Shown here in pieces: positions 15,440-23,400 of a stretch of 33,343 nucleotides of DNA. Source of the stretch: Streptomyces prunicolor NBRC 13075. GTDB lineage: Bacteria > Actinomycetota > Actinomycetes > Streptomycetales > Streptomycetaceae. The notes beneath the pieces are model-generated. The model made no database searches, was not told the origin of the DNA, and was given only the letters and a program-made list of their open reading frames with translations. Position numbers and translations under genes: made by a program. Where the stretch lies: positions 1 to 33,343 of the forward strand of contig NZ_BARF01000150.1 of the NCBI RefSeq assembly GCF_000367365.1, given 5' to 3'. Numbering within the stretch: the stretch's first letter is position 1; each line of letters starts with the position of its first letter.

Positions 15440-15889
15440 TCAGGTGGTCGTCGAGTCGCTGCCGCCCATGTCGCCGTCGACGGTGTCGAAGATGTCCAGC
15501 AGCTTCTCGCCGTCGATCTTGTCGAGACTGTCGCCCTGGGTCTTCAGCAAGGTGGTGATCGTCTCGTCCAGCGCCTCGTCGATGTCGCCGAAGAGCGTCT
15601 TCTGATCGGTGAGGATCTTGTCCAGCGCGGTCGCCTGTGTCTTGAGCGCCTCCACCAGCGTGGATCCGCCGACCGGGTCCGAGCTGTCGCCGCCGTTCAT
15701 CAGGCCGATGCGCAGGATCTTGGCGAGGCCCTGGGCGGAGCCGGCACCGGTCTCGGCGATCAGGTTCTTCAGGGACCGGACGCCCGCGTTGTCCTTGCGG
15801 ATGTTCACCAGATCGGTGATGAAGTCCGCGACGTCGGTGTTCTTGAAGTTCTTCAACGCGGTCGCGTCGAGATGGGTCAGATCTGCCAT
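15440..15889 (-). CDS. Small helical T7SS-locus protein, family not recognised
   Basis: The 149-residue product starts at an ATG with GGAGG eight bases upstream. It is predicted to be nearly all helix, with Leu/Ile/Thr-rich amphipathic segments and an acidic, Ser/Thr-rich C-terminus. There is no WXG motif, no signal peptide and no membrane span, so it is not a standard WXG100 protein, although its size and helical nature resemble T7SS-associated accessory proteins. It sits between the WXG100 pair, from which it is separated by a strong stem-loop, and the AAWKG-type gene that starts 100 bases downstream. A role as partner or chaperone of the AAWKG-type protein is a guess from position. Confidence 0.75.
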   Translation of the reverse strand: MADLTHLDATALKNFKNTDVADFITDLVNIRKDNAGVRSLKNLIAETGAGSAQGLAKILRIGLMNGGDSSDPVGGSTLVEALKTQATALDKILTDQKTLFGDIDEALDETITTLLKTQGDSLDKIDGEKLLDIFDTVDGDMGGSDSTTT

Positions 15890-15961
15890 GGAAGCCTCCG
15901 CGGGCGGAACGCGCCGACCCTGGCGTACGGCGCGGCGACGGAACGGGAAGAAGCCTGGACG

Positions 15962-15996
15962 ACCGCACCGACCGCGAGGAGACCGGTCGGTGCGGT
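15962..15996 (-). terminator. Stem-loop after the WXG100 pair
   Basis: A perfect 13-base-pair stem (ACCGCACCGACCG and its complement) with a nine-base loop lies 14 bases after the stop of the second WXG100 gene. No U-run follows, as is common in actinobacteria. It probably terminates or attenuates, so that the WXG pair is made in excess over downstream genes. Confidence 0.65.
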
Positions 15997-16009
15997 GGAG
16001 CCGGCCGGC

Positions 16010-16333
16010 TCAGCGGCCGATGGTGACCTCGGACCACATCTGGCTGAGCGAGTTCTCGCTGTACTTGTAGCTGCTGGAGATCTCGTTGAGGAGCTGCGAG
16101 TGCGAGGTGAGCAGCGTCTCCATGTTCTGCACCGCGCCGTCCCAGGCCGCCTGCTTCTGGCGGTAGGTGTCGGCGTCGTTGCCGTACCAGGTCTTGGACA
16201 GCTCGCCGAGTTCCTGCTCAAGGCTGGAGAGCGTCTGGGCGATCGCCTTGGTCTGCGCCACCATGTCGTCCGCGGCGTTCGACATGTGGTTGTAGCTGAC
16301 GTAGATGACACCGTCGGACAGGTTGTCTGCCAC
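16010..16333 (-). CDS. WXG100 family protein with WYG motif and YxxxE export signal
   Basis: This 107-residue protein has two helices joined by a turn with Trp49-Tyr50-Gly51, and near the C-terminus Tyr89 and Glu93 form a YxxxE motif, the general T7SS export signal. Length and layout are standard for the EsxA/EsxB family. The GTG start at 16333 has GAGAGG six bases upstream. It follows the other WXG100 gene by 66 bases, and a strong stem-loop lies just downstream. The two products most likely form a helical heterodimer that is secreted by the EccB/C/D machine and engages EccC through this C-terminal signal. Which of the two corresponds to EsxA or EsxB of other Streptomyces I cannot decide from sequence alone. 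Confidence 0.93.
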   Translation of the reverse strand: MADNLSDGVIYVSYNHMSNAADDMVAQTKAIAQTLSSLEQELGELSKTWYGNDADTYRQKQAAWDGAVQNMETLLTSHSQLLNEISSSYKYSENSLSQMWSEVTIGR

Positions 16334-16365
16334 AGCTTGCCTCTCTTACGCGATGGGGGATCGAA

Positions 16366-16383
16366 CGTGACCGCGAGGTCACG
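16366..16383 (-). promoter_or_regulatory. Hairpin between the two WXG100 genes
   Basis: A seven-base perfect stem (CGTGACC with GGTCACG) and four-base loop lie in the 66-base spacer. It could stabilise the upstream transcript or tune the second gene. No direct evidence separates this from chance. Confidence 0.35.
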
Positions 16384-16399
16384 GGGAAGCGGGCGTCGG

Positions 16400-16738
16400 T
16401 CAGCCGGCGAGCTGGTCGAAGGCCGACTGCGACGCGTTGTACGCCTGGTTGATGGAGTCGTTCGAGGAACCCTGGGTCTTGTTGTGTTCCACGAGGCTCT
16501 GGTTCAGCCGGTCGATGACGTCCTCGAGGTTCTTGAGGATGACGTTGCACTGGCCGTCCCACTGCGCGAGGAGCTGGCCGTACTGGCCGCCGTCGCTGCC
16601 CTGGTAGCCGCTGCCCAGGGTGGAACGGGTGCTGTCGACGTCCTGACGGATCTTCACGATGCCGCTGAAAGCGCTCTCCAGGGCCTGGATTCCGTTCCGG
16701 GTCGAACCTTCGCTTGACTGCTGGCCATCTCCAGCCAT
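16400..16738 (-). CDS. WXG100 family protein with YQG in place of WXG
   Basis: The 112-residue product has the helical hairpin of the WXG100 family, but the turn reads Tyr45-Gln46-Gly47, an aromatic substitution of the usual Trp. A single Cys64 lies in the second helix. No YxxxD/E is found near the C-terminus (Tyr100 is followed by Asn-Ala-Ser-Gln), so the export signal of a heterodimer would come from the neighbouring WYG protein. The ATG has an AAAGGTGGG site four bases upstream, and a good promoter candidate lies about 45-70 bases upstream. It is the first gene of a short unit placed 221 bases after eccB. Confidence 0.92.
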   Translation of the reverse strand: MAGDGQQSSEGSTRNGIQALESAFSGIVKIRQDVDSTRSTLGSGYQGSDGGQYGQLLAQWDGQCNVILKNLEDVIDRLNQSLVEHNKTQGSSNDSINQAYNASQSAFDQLAG

Positions 16739-16781
16739 CGTCCCACCTTTCGTAAGTCGATCTGAGGTACGAGTGCAACTG

Positions 16782-16811
16782 AGCCTAGATTGACGGTAGT
16801 TGCGCTGACAA
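16782..16811 (-). promoter_or_regulatory. Candidate promoter of the WXG100 pair
   Basis: Reading leftward, TTGTCA (16811-16806) and TAGGCT (16787-16782) are separated by 18 bases, close to the housekeeping consensus of Streptomyces. Transcription would start near 16775, about 37 bases before the ATG. A GTTG-N6-CAAC dyad overlaps the -35 box. The rest of the 16739-16959 gap shows no gene. Confidence 0.5.
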
Positions 16812-16959
16812 CGAACTGAGGAAGATCTGAGGTTGCCGACAGGTTCCGCTCAAAGGCTTTTACCGGTATGCAACTTGACCGGAACACGCGATTCCGTGGC
16901 AGGCGGTTCTAGAGCGAATCCTGTTTGGCGTGAACACGATCTCGATCGGCGCGAATTCG

Positions 16960-18519
16960 TCAGTTCGCCCCACCTGCACCGCTCACCGCACCGTTCAGCG
17001 CACCGCCCGCCGGGACACTCCCGGCGATGGCGGGCAGGCCGGAGCCCACGCCGCCGCCGGTCCCGGTGCCGCACTGCGCCGCCGCGCCGCCCATGGCCCC
17101 GCCCACCGAGCCCGCGTCCGACGCCGCGGCCCGGGCGCTGAGTTCGGGCCCGGTCGGCAGCATCGACAGCAGCGTGGACGGCACCTTCACCGGCGTCGCC
17201 CCGCCGTAGCCGAGGGCGGCGAGCGCGCTCGCGTCCGGGATGCGGTACTTCACCCCGTCGTCGCCGACCAGGAACGTGGTGTCGCCGACCGTGCCGCCGG
17301 CCGCGCCCAACGCCCGTACCAGCGCGCCGTGTCCGGGCCGCGCCACCACCTGGTCCACCGCCACGCAGGCCGGGGTCAGGGCCGTCGGGTCGGCCTGCGC
17401 CGCCGGGGACAGCGCGGTCTCCTGGACCCGTACCGAGGTCACCCGCACCTGTCCGTCGGCCGGGTCGACCTGGGCGCACACCGACTGCCCCGCCGTCAGC
17501 GACAGCGCGCTCGGCGGAGTGTCCGGCAGCCCGGCGACCGACGCGTCCGTGCCGGCCGTCCCCGGTGCCTGGTGGGCGCGCAGGTCGGAGACGTCGAGGG
17601 TGACGACGTTCGGGGCCCCGCCGTCGTAGGCCTCCTTGCGGGTGTCCGGATCGCCGAGCAGCAGTGCGGACTGGGTGTCCGTCACCGGGTGCAGGCCGTC
17701 CTTCTGGAGGAGGTACTCCTGGTTGCCGGAGCCCGCCACCACGCGGAACACCTGGCCGATCCGGGTGGCCCGGCCGCCCAGTTCGGGCCCGGTCGTGCCG
17801 CGGCCGTCGACCTTCGGGGTGGCCAGGTCGGGGCCGGTCACCAGGGCGTCGAGGAAGGCGGCGGACACCGGGCGGGGTGTCACCGGCGCGTAGCCGAGGG
17901 ACTCCGCGGCGCCCGAGTCCTCGTCCAGCTCGAGGCGACTGCCCTGCCACACCAAGTAGGTGTGTTTGTCAGGGCCCTTGACCACGAGCGCCGACTTCGC
18001 GCCGACGGAATCCGTCTCCACCGGTGCGCCCGGCACGAGGGTCGTCTGCGCGCCGGAGCCCGTCGAGCAGACCTCCCACGGCGAGGACTCCAGGTCGCCG
18101 GTGCCCGGCACGGAATCGGGGGCGCCGGTGATCCCGACCGGCCGGCCGACCGGGGTGCCCGCGAGCGAATTCGAGCCGACCGACGTGGTCGTCAGGTCGG
18201 CGCCGCCGATCAGCATGGCCGAGGCGTAGTTGCGCACCGGGCGCAGCCTGCCGTCGGCGTACAGGTAGCGAGCGCCGGTGTCCTTGTTGACGATCAGGGT
18301 GTCGCCGCTGCGCCAGGCGTCGTTGCCGCCCGGCTTGAGCAGCCCGAACACCAGCGCCCCGCCGCAGAACAGCACGCCGACGATCACCCCGACCAGGGCG
18401 CCCCGGCTGGTCCGGCCCAGTGGGCTCTCCGGTGCGTCCGGGTCGGCGAGCAGCATGCCCGAGGTCAGGCGGCCCATCATGAACGTGTGCGCTTGCACCT
18501 GGTCGCGCTTCGACCGCAC
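16960..18519 (-). CDS. eccB: T7SS core membrane protein EccB
   Basis: The 519-residue product starts at GTG with GGGAGG five bases upstream. The N-terminal 38 residues are cytosolic and begin MRSKRDQVQAHTFMMGRL, a stretch typical of EccB. One transmembrane helix covers about 40-62, and a large extracytoplasmic domain follows with repeated segments of the 'LLGD' and 'VPP' type that ends in a Gly/Ala-rich, Cys-containing tail. EccB is a structural subunit of the ESX membrane complex with EccC and EccD. Length is normal for the family. It lies 281 bases after eccD, a larger gap than inside the rest of the block, so it may have its own promoter. Confidence 0.95.
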   Translation of the reverse strand: MRSKRDQVQAHTFMMGRLTSGMLLADPDAPESPLGRTSRGALVGVIVGVLFCGGALVFGLLKPGGNDAWRSGDTLIVNKDTGARYLYADGRLRPVRNYASAMLIGGADLTTTSVGSNSLAGTPVGRPVGITGAPDSVPGTGDLESSPWEVCSTGSGAQTTLVPGAPVETDSVGAKSALVVKGPDKHTYLVWQGSRLELDEDSGAAESLGYAPVTPRPVSAAFLDALVTGPDLATPKVDGRGTTGPELGGRATRIGQVFRVVAGSGNQEYLLQKDGLHPVTDTQSALLLGDPDTRKEAYDGGAPNVVTLDVSDLRAHQAPGTAGTDASVAGLPDTPPSALSLTAGQSVCAQVDPADGQVRVTSVRVQETALSPAAQADPTALTPACVAVDQVVARPGHGALVRALGAAGGTVGDTTFLVGDDGVKYRIPDASALAALGYGGATPVKVPSTLLSMLPTGPELSARAAASDAGSVGGAMGGAAAQCGTGTGGGVGSGLPAIAGSVPAGGALNGAVSGAGGAN

Positions 18520-18800
18520 GCTTTCCTCCCGGCTGGTCGTTCAGCTTCTTGTTCGCTCGGCTGTGCCCGGACCCTGCTCACGGATCGACGGGCCGATTCG
18601 GCCCGTGACACCGCGTCCGGTTCCTGCTCTCGTTCGACGTTCGACGTACCCGGCCCGCGCTCGCGGACCGCCGGTTCTCCAACCGGCCCGGAACGGCGGC
18701 CAGTTCACCCGGTCCTCGTCGCGGGCCGGACCGACGGCTCCCAACCAACCCTCGGCGGGAGCCAGTTCACCCGCTGCTCGTCCGTAGGACCGACACCTGG
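18520..18800. other. eccD-eccB spacer with imperfect direct repeats
   Basis: No gene is supported here. GCCAGTTCACCCG occurs exactly at 18699-18711 and 18761-18773, and both copies are followed by CTCGTC and GGACCGAC. A seven-base-pair hairpin (GCCGGTT/AACCGGC, four-base loop) lies at 18670-18687. The spacer may hold an internal promoter or operator for eccB. Confidence 0.45.
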
Positions 18801-20201
18801 TCAGCCGAAGATGCCGCGGAGGGTGCCGAAGACGCCCAGCAGCCACAGGGTCAGCGGCAGCAGGGCGATCGCCAGCAGGGAGTGCAGGATCTCCGCCGCG
18901 CGCCCCCAGTACGGGACCATGCGCCGTCCCGGTACGGTCCACACCGCGACCGTGAGCGTCGCCGCGACCGCGAGCAGCCCGCCCACCAGCAGGATCCGCT
19001 CGGTGTCGGACAGCCGCAGCCCCCAGCCGAACGCGAGCAGTAGCAGACCCCACGCGCCCGGCAGCACCAGCACCAGCCGCTGCGCGGTGTTCACCAGTCC
19101 CCGGCCGTGCAGGAGCAGCAGCAGCGACAGGACCAGCGCCACCAGCAGCGCCGGGAGGCTCGGGCGCCGGGCCAGCGCCACCAGGCAGGCCGACGAGAGC
19201 ACGCCCGTCGCGCCGTACAGCGCGGTCATCCACTCGCCGGCCAGCTCGGTGCGGACGGCGACGTCGTTGCCCCGGTAGGGGTCGATGCCCTCCTGCAACT
19301 GTTCCGCGTTGGTGGGCAGCGGGGGCATCCGCATCCCCGCGAACTTGAACGACAGCGCGGGCACCAGACCGCCCAGCAGCACCGTCAGCGCGGCGACCAC
19401 ACCGGCCGCGCCCGCCACCCGCACGTCGAACACCGTCATCATGACGCCGCCCACCGCCGCCGCGAGCGCCACCAGCGCCGAGGCCAGGAACAGCGGGGTA
19501 CGGGCCGCGGAGGCCGCGAGGGCCAGCACCGCGCCGCCCGCCCAGGCCGCCGCCGCCCCCAACAGCCGTGCCCCCAGCACCTGGTGGGCCTGCGGACCGC
19601 TCAGCTCACCGCCCGGCACCAGCCAGCCCGCGAGCGCGAGTGCCGGGGAGGCGAGCAGGCCCAGGACCACGCCGGTCATCGGGTCGTCCACCGCCCGGCT
19701 CGCCGACGCGGCACCGGCAAGGAGCAGCAGGCCGGTTCCCACGGCGGTGGCCGCGCGCAGCGACGCCGGGGCGCCGGGCAGCGCCAGCAGGACAAGCCCG
19801 GCCAGCACGGCCACCGCGACCAGGCCGCGCAGCAGCCGTCTCGCCGCCTCGGGGCTCCAGCCGTGCAGCCGGTCCCGGGTGACCGCGGCGATGCCGTCGA
19901 CCAGGTCGTCGAGGCGCACCTCGGGCAACGCCTCGGTGCGCGGCCGGAGATGGAGCGCCTCGCCGTCGGTCAGCCCGAGCGAGGCGAGGGTCGCCTCGTC
20001 GTCGAGCGGCCGTCCGCCGAGGCGCTGGAGTATCCAGCCGTCGTGTTCGAGACCGGTCTCCTCGGCCTCCTCCCCCGCGTACCGCAGCACCGTGGGCAGC
20101 AGGTCGGCGACGGGCACGTCGGACGGCACGGCGAGGTCGATGGTGCGGGCCGGGGCCCGCACGGTCAGATGGCACAGGCCGGTCACGGAAGTGTCGGTCA
20201 T
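18801..20201 (-). CDS. eccD: T7SS integral membrane channel component EccD
   Basis: The 466-residue product has a ubiquitin-like cytosolic domain at about 8-90 (with the LQRLGGRPLDDEATLASLGL type of sequence), a linker, and about eleven hydrophobic helices from 125 to the C-terminus. This is the EccD/YukD-fusion layout of ESX systems. EccD forms the membrane pore scaffold with EccB and EccC. The ATG at 20201 is chosen because the ubiquitin fold begins right after it; AGGAGA lies 13 bases upstream, rather far. An in-frame GTG at 20213 is nearer but too close to that site, and a longer frame to 20342 would only add a low-quality Pro/Arg-rich leader. It diverges from eccC across a 278-base gap. 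Confidence 0.94.
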   Translation of the reverse strand: MTDTSVTGLCHLTVRAPARTIDLAVPSDVPVADLLPTVLRYAGEEAEETGLEHDGWILQRLGGRPLDDEATLASLGLTDGEALHLRPRTEALPEVRLDDLVDGIAAVTRDRLHGWSPEAARRLLRGLVAVAVLAGLVLLALPGAPASLRAATAVGTGLLLLAGAASASRAVDDPMTGVVLGLLASPALALAGWLVPGGELSGPQAHQVLGARLLGAAAAWAGGAVLALAASAARTPLFLASALVALAAAVGGVMMTVFDVRVAGAAGVVAALTVLLGGLVPALSFKFAGMRMPPLPTNAEQLQEGIDPYRGNDVAVRTELAGEWMTALYGATGVLSSACLVALARRPSLPALLVALVLSLLLLLHGRGLVNTAQRLVLVLPGAWGLLLLAFGWGLRLSDTERILLVGGLLAVAATLTVAVWTVPGRRMVPYWGRAAEILHSLLAIALLPLTLWLLGVFGTLRGIFG

Positions 20202-20479
20202 ACCGGGGCTCACGTCTCCTGGACATCGAAACGGGGGCACGCGGCGCGGCGTGCGGGGTGGGGGGAACGAGGGGAACAGGGTGTTGGTGAAGCGGGGGGT
20301 GACATGGACGTACAGAGTTGACGGGGTGCACACTACTGACACTCCCTACGACTCGTGTCAACGGGAGCCCCCACCAACGGTGTTGACAGCGTCCTCCACC
20401 GTGCCAGTGCCGAGGCCGGTTCCGGTGCATGCCCCCACATGCCGCCGCGGCGCGCGAAGTCCGTTAGGAGCCCCAAGCG
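20202..20479. promoter_or_regulatory. Divergent eccD/eccC promoter region
   Basis: Two TTGACA boxes face outward: leftward at 20361-20356 and rightward at 20383-20388, inside the inverted repeat TGTCAAC-N19-GTTGACA (20356-20388). A third GTTGAC is at 20317-20322. The -10 boxes are not clear on either side (CAGTAG at 17 bases leftward, nothing convincing rightward). The AGGAG before the eccC start is at 20466-20470. Confidence 0.45.
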
Positions 20480-23400
20480 TTGAGCGTGGTCCTGTTCCGT
20501 CGTCCGGCCCGCCGTCGCGGACCCGACATGCCCGCCGGCGAGTTGGTCCTCCAGGAGCCGCCGACCCTCATGGAGACCGTCCCGGACACGTCCGCGGTGT
20601 GGACGTATCTGCCGATGGCGATGATGTCGGTCTCGATGATGATGATGTTCATGCGGTCGGGCGGACAGTCCAGCGGCATCTTCATGTACATCGCGCTCGG
20701 CATGATGGTGATGGCCGCCGGTGCGATGATGATCGGCCAGGTCATGCGCAAGGCCGGCGACCGCAAGCAGCGGCTGCGCGGCGAACGCCGGGACTATCTG
20801 CGGTACTTGGCGCAAAGTCGACGTACGGTGCAGCGTGCCGTGATCGAGCAGCAGCTCGCCCTGGCCTGGCGGCATCCCGAGCCCCGGGTGCTGCGCACCA
20901 TGGTCCGCACCACACGGCTGTGGGAGCGCCGGGTGAAGGACGAGGACTTCGGCGAGGTGCGGATCGCCGTCGGCGACCAGCAGCTCGCGATGCGGCTGAC
21001 TCCCGTCTCCAGCAAGCCCGTTGAGGACCTGGAACCGCTGTGCGCGCACGCCCTGCGCCGCTTCATCCGCGCGTACAGCACCGTTCCCGGCCAGCCCATC
21101 GCGCTGTATCTGCGGTCCTGGTCACGGGTGTTGGTGCACGGCGACCACGACGCCGCGCGCGGGATGCTGCGCGCCGCGCTGGCCCAACTGGCCCTGTTCC
21201 ACCCGCCGGAGGAGCTGTGGATCGCGGTCTGCGCCGCTGACGAGGTGCGTGCCGAGTGGGAGTGGGTGAAGTGGCTGCCGCACAACCAGCACCCCCAGGA
21301 GACCGACGGCGCGGGCCCGTTGCGCATGGTGGCCTCCGCGTTCACCGATCTGGAGGACCAGCTCGGCAGCGAGTTCTCCGAGCGGCCCGCGTTCGACCCC
21401 GACGCCGTGCCCGGCCGTGACGAACCGCTGGTGGTCGTCATCGTGGACGGTGCGGCCATCCCGGCGGGTCACCGCTTCGACGGCCCCGGTTACCGCAACG
21501 CCGTCGTCGTCGACCTCTCCGACAGCCTCACCTGGCGCCCCGGCCGCACCACGCTGCGTCTCGATGTCTCCCCGGACGCGGTCGCCCTGGTCCGCACCGA
21601 CCGCAGCCGCAAGGAACAGTCCACCGTGCTGGGCCGCCCCGACCGGGTGGGTCCGGTCGCCGCCGAGGCGCTGGCCCGGCTGATCGCGCCGTACCGGATG
21701 ACTCTCTCCTCGGACGCGGTCGAACCGCTGTCGAACGACACGGAGTTGACCACGCTGCTCGGCATCGCCGACCTGCACCGGCTCGACCCCGACACGATCT
21801 GGCGGCGGCACACCGGCTCCGCCCGGCTGCGTGTCCCGGTCGCCGTCGGCGCGGACGGCCGGCCCGTGGAGCTGGACATCAAGGAGTCCGCGCAGGGCGG
21901 CATGGGCCCGCACGGCATGCTGATCGGCGCGACCGGTTCCGGCAAGTCCGAGCTGCTGCGCACCCTGGTCCTCGGCCTGGCGCTCACCAACTCCTCCGAG
22001 ACCCTGAACTTCGTCCTGGTGGACTTCAAGGGTGGCGCGACCTTCCTCGGTCTTGACGAACTCCCGCACACCTCCGCCGTGATCACCAACCTGGCCGACG
22101 AAGCCGCCCTGGTGGAGCGTATGCAGGACGCGCTGCACGGTGAACTCATCCGCCGCCAGGAGCTGTTGAGGTCCGCGGGCAACTACACCTCGGCCCTGGA
22201 GTACGAGAAGGCGCGGGCCGGCGGCGCCGATCTCGCCCCGCTGCCCAGCCTGTTCGTCGTCGTCGACGAGTTCAGCGAACTCCTCGCCTCGCACCGGGAG
22301 TTCATGGAGCTGTTCGTGATGATCGGCCGCCTGGGCCGGTCCCTCGGCGTGCATCTGCTGCTCGCCTCGCAGCGCCTGGACGAGGGCAGGATGCACCAGT
22401 TGGAGTCGCACCTGTCGTACCGGATCGGTCTGCGCACCTTCTCCGCGATGGAGTCCCGGGGTGTCCTCGGGGTCCCGGACGCGTACGAACTGCCCTCGCA
22501 GCCCGGCAGCGGCTACCTCAAGTCCGGCATCGAGGCCCTGACCCGCTTCCGCGCCGCCTACGTGTCCGGGCCCTACCGCAGGCGCGGCGGTGCGGTCGCG
22601 CAGGCCCGGGTCGCCACGCAGGTGGTGCCCTGGTCGACCGGGTACATCGTGCCGCGCGCTCCGGCACCGGCCGCGATCGCGGCGCCGGAGCCCGAGGCGG
22701 AGGAGGCCACCGAGAGCCTGCTGGCGGTGGCCCTTGACCGGCTGCGCGACTCTGGGCCGCCCGCCCACCGGGTGTGGCTGCCGCCGCTGGACACCGCCTC
22801 CCCGCTGGACGTCCTGCTCGGCGGTCTCGCCGACGACCCGGACCGCGGGCTGGCCGCGTCCCGCTGGAACGGCGCCGGGAAGCTGCGGGTCCCGGTCGGC
22901 CTGGTCGACAAGCCCTTCGACCAGCGCCGCGATCCGCTCGTGGTGGACCTCGCCGGGGCGGGCGGCCATGTCGCCGTCGCGGGCGGTTCACAGAGCGGCA
23001 AGTCCACCGTCCTGCGCAGCCTCATCATGGCGCTCGCACTCACCCACACCCCGCGCGAAGTCCAGTTCTACTGCCTCGACTTCGGCGGCGGCACGCTCTC
23101 CCAGCTCACCGGCCTGCCGCACGTCGGCGGGGTCGCGGCCCGCCTCGACACCGAGCGGATCAGCCGTACGGTCGCCGAGGTCACCGCCGTCCTCACCCAG
23201 CGCGAGCAGTTCTTCCTCGACAACGGCATCGACTCCATGTCCACCTACCGGCGCCGCCGCGCGGCCGGGGAGTTCCCCGACGAACCGCACGGCGACATCT
23301 TCCTGGTGATCGACGGCTGGTCGGCGGTCCGGCAGAACTTCGACCAGTTCATCCCCACGTTCAACCAGATCGCCACCAGCGGCCTCAACTACGGCATCCA

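Noticed and set aside
12937..15558. Plus-strand open frame of 873 codons
   Set aside because: It is the reverse of the AAWKG-type repeats; its Val/Glu runs simply mirror the repeat codons, and it crosses into the next gene.
18541..18800. A small gene in the eccD-eccB spacer
   Set aside because: Frames here have no good ribosome binding site and repeat-derived, low-quality composition.
20202..20342. N-terminal extension of eccD to 20342
   Set aside because: The extra residues are Pro/Arg/Phe-rich and run over the promoter region; the ubiquitin-like fold starts after the ATG at 20201.
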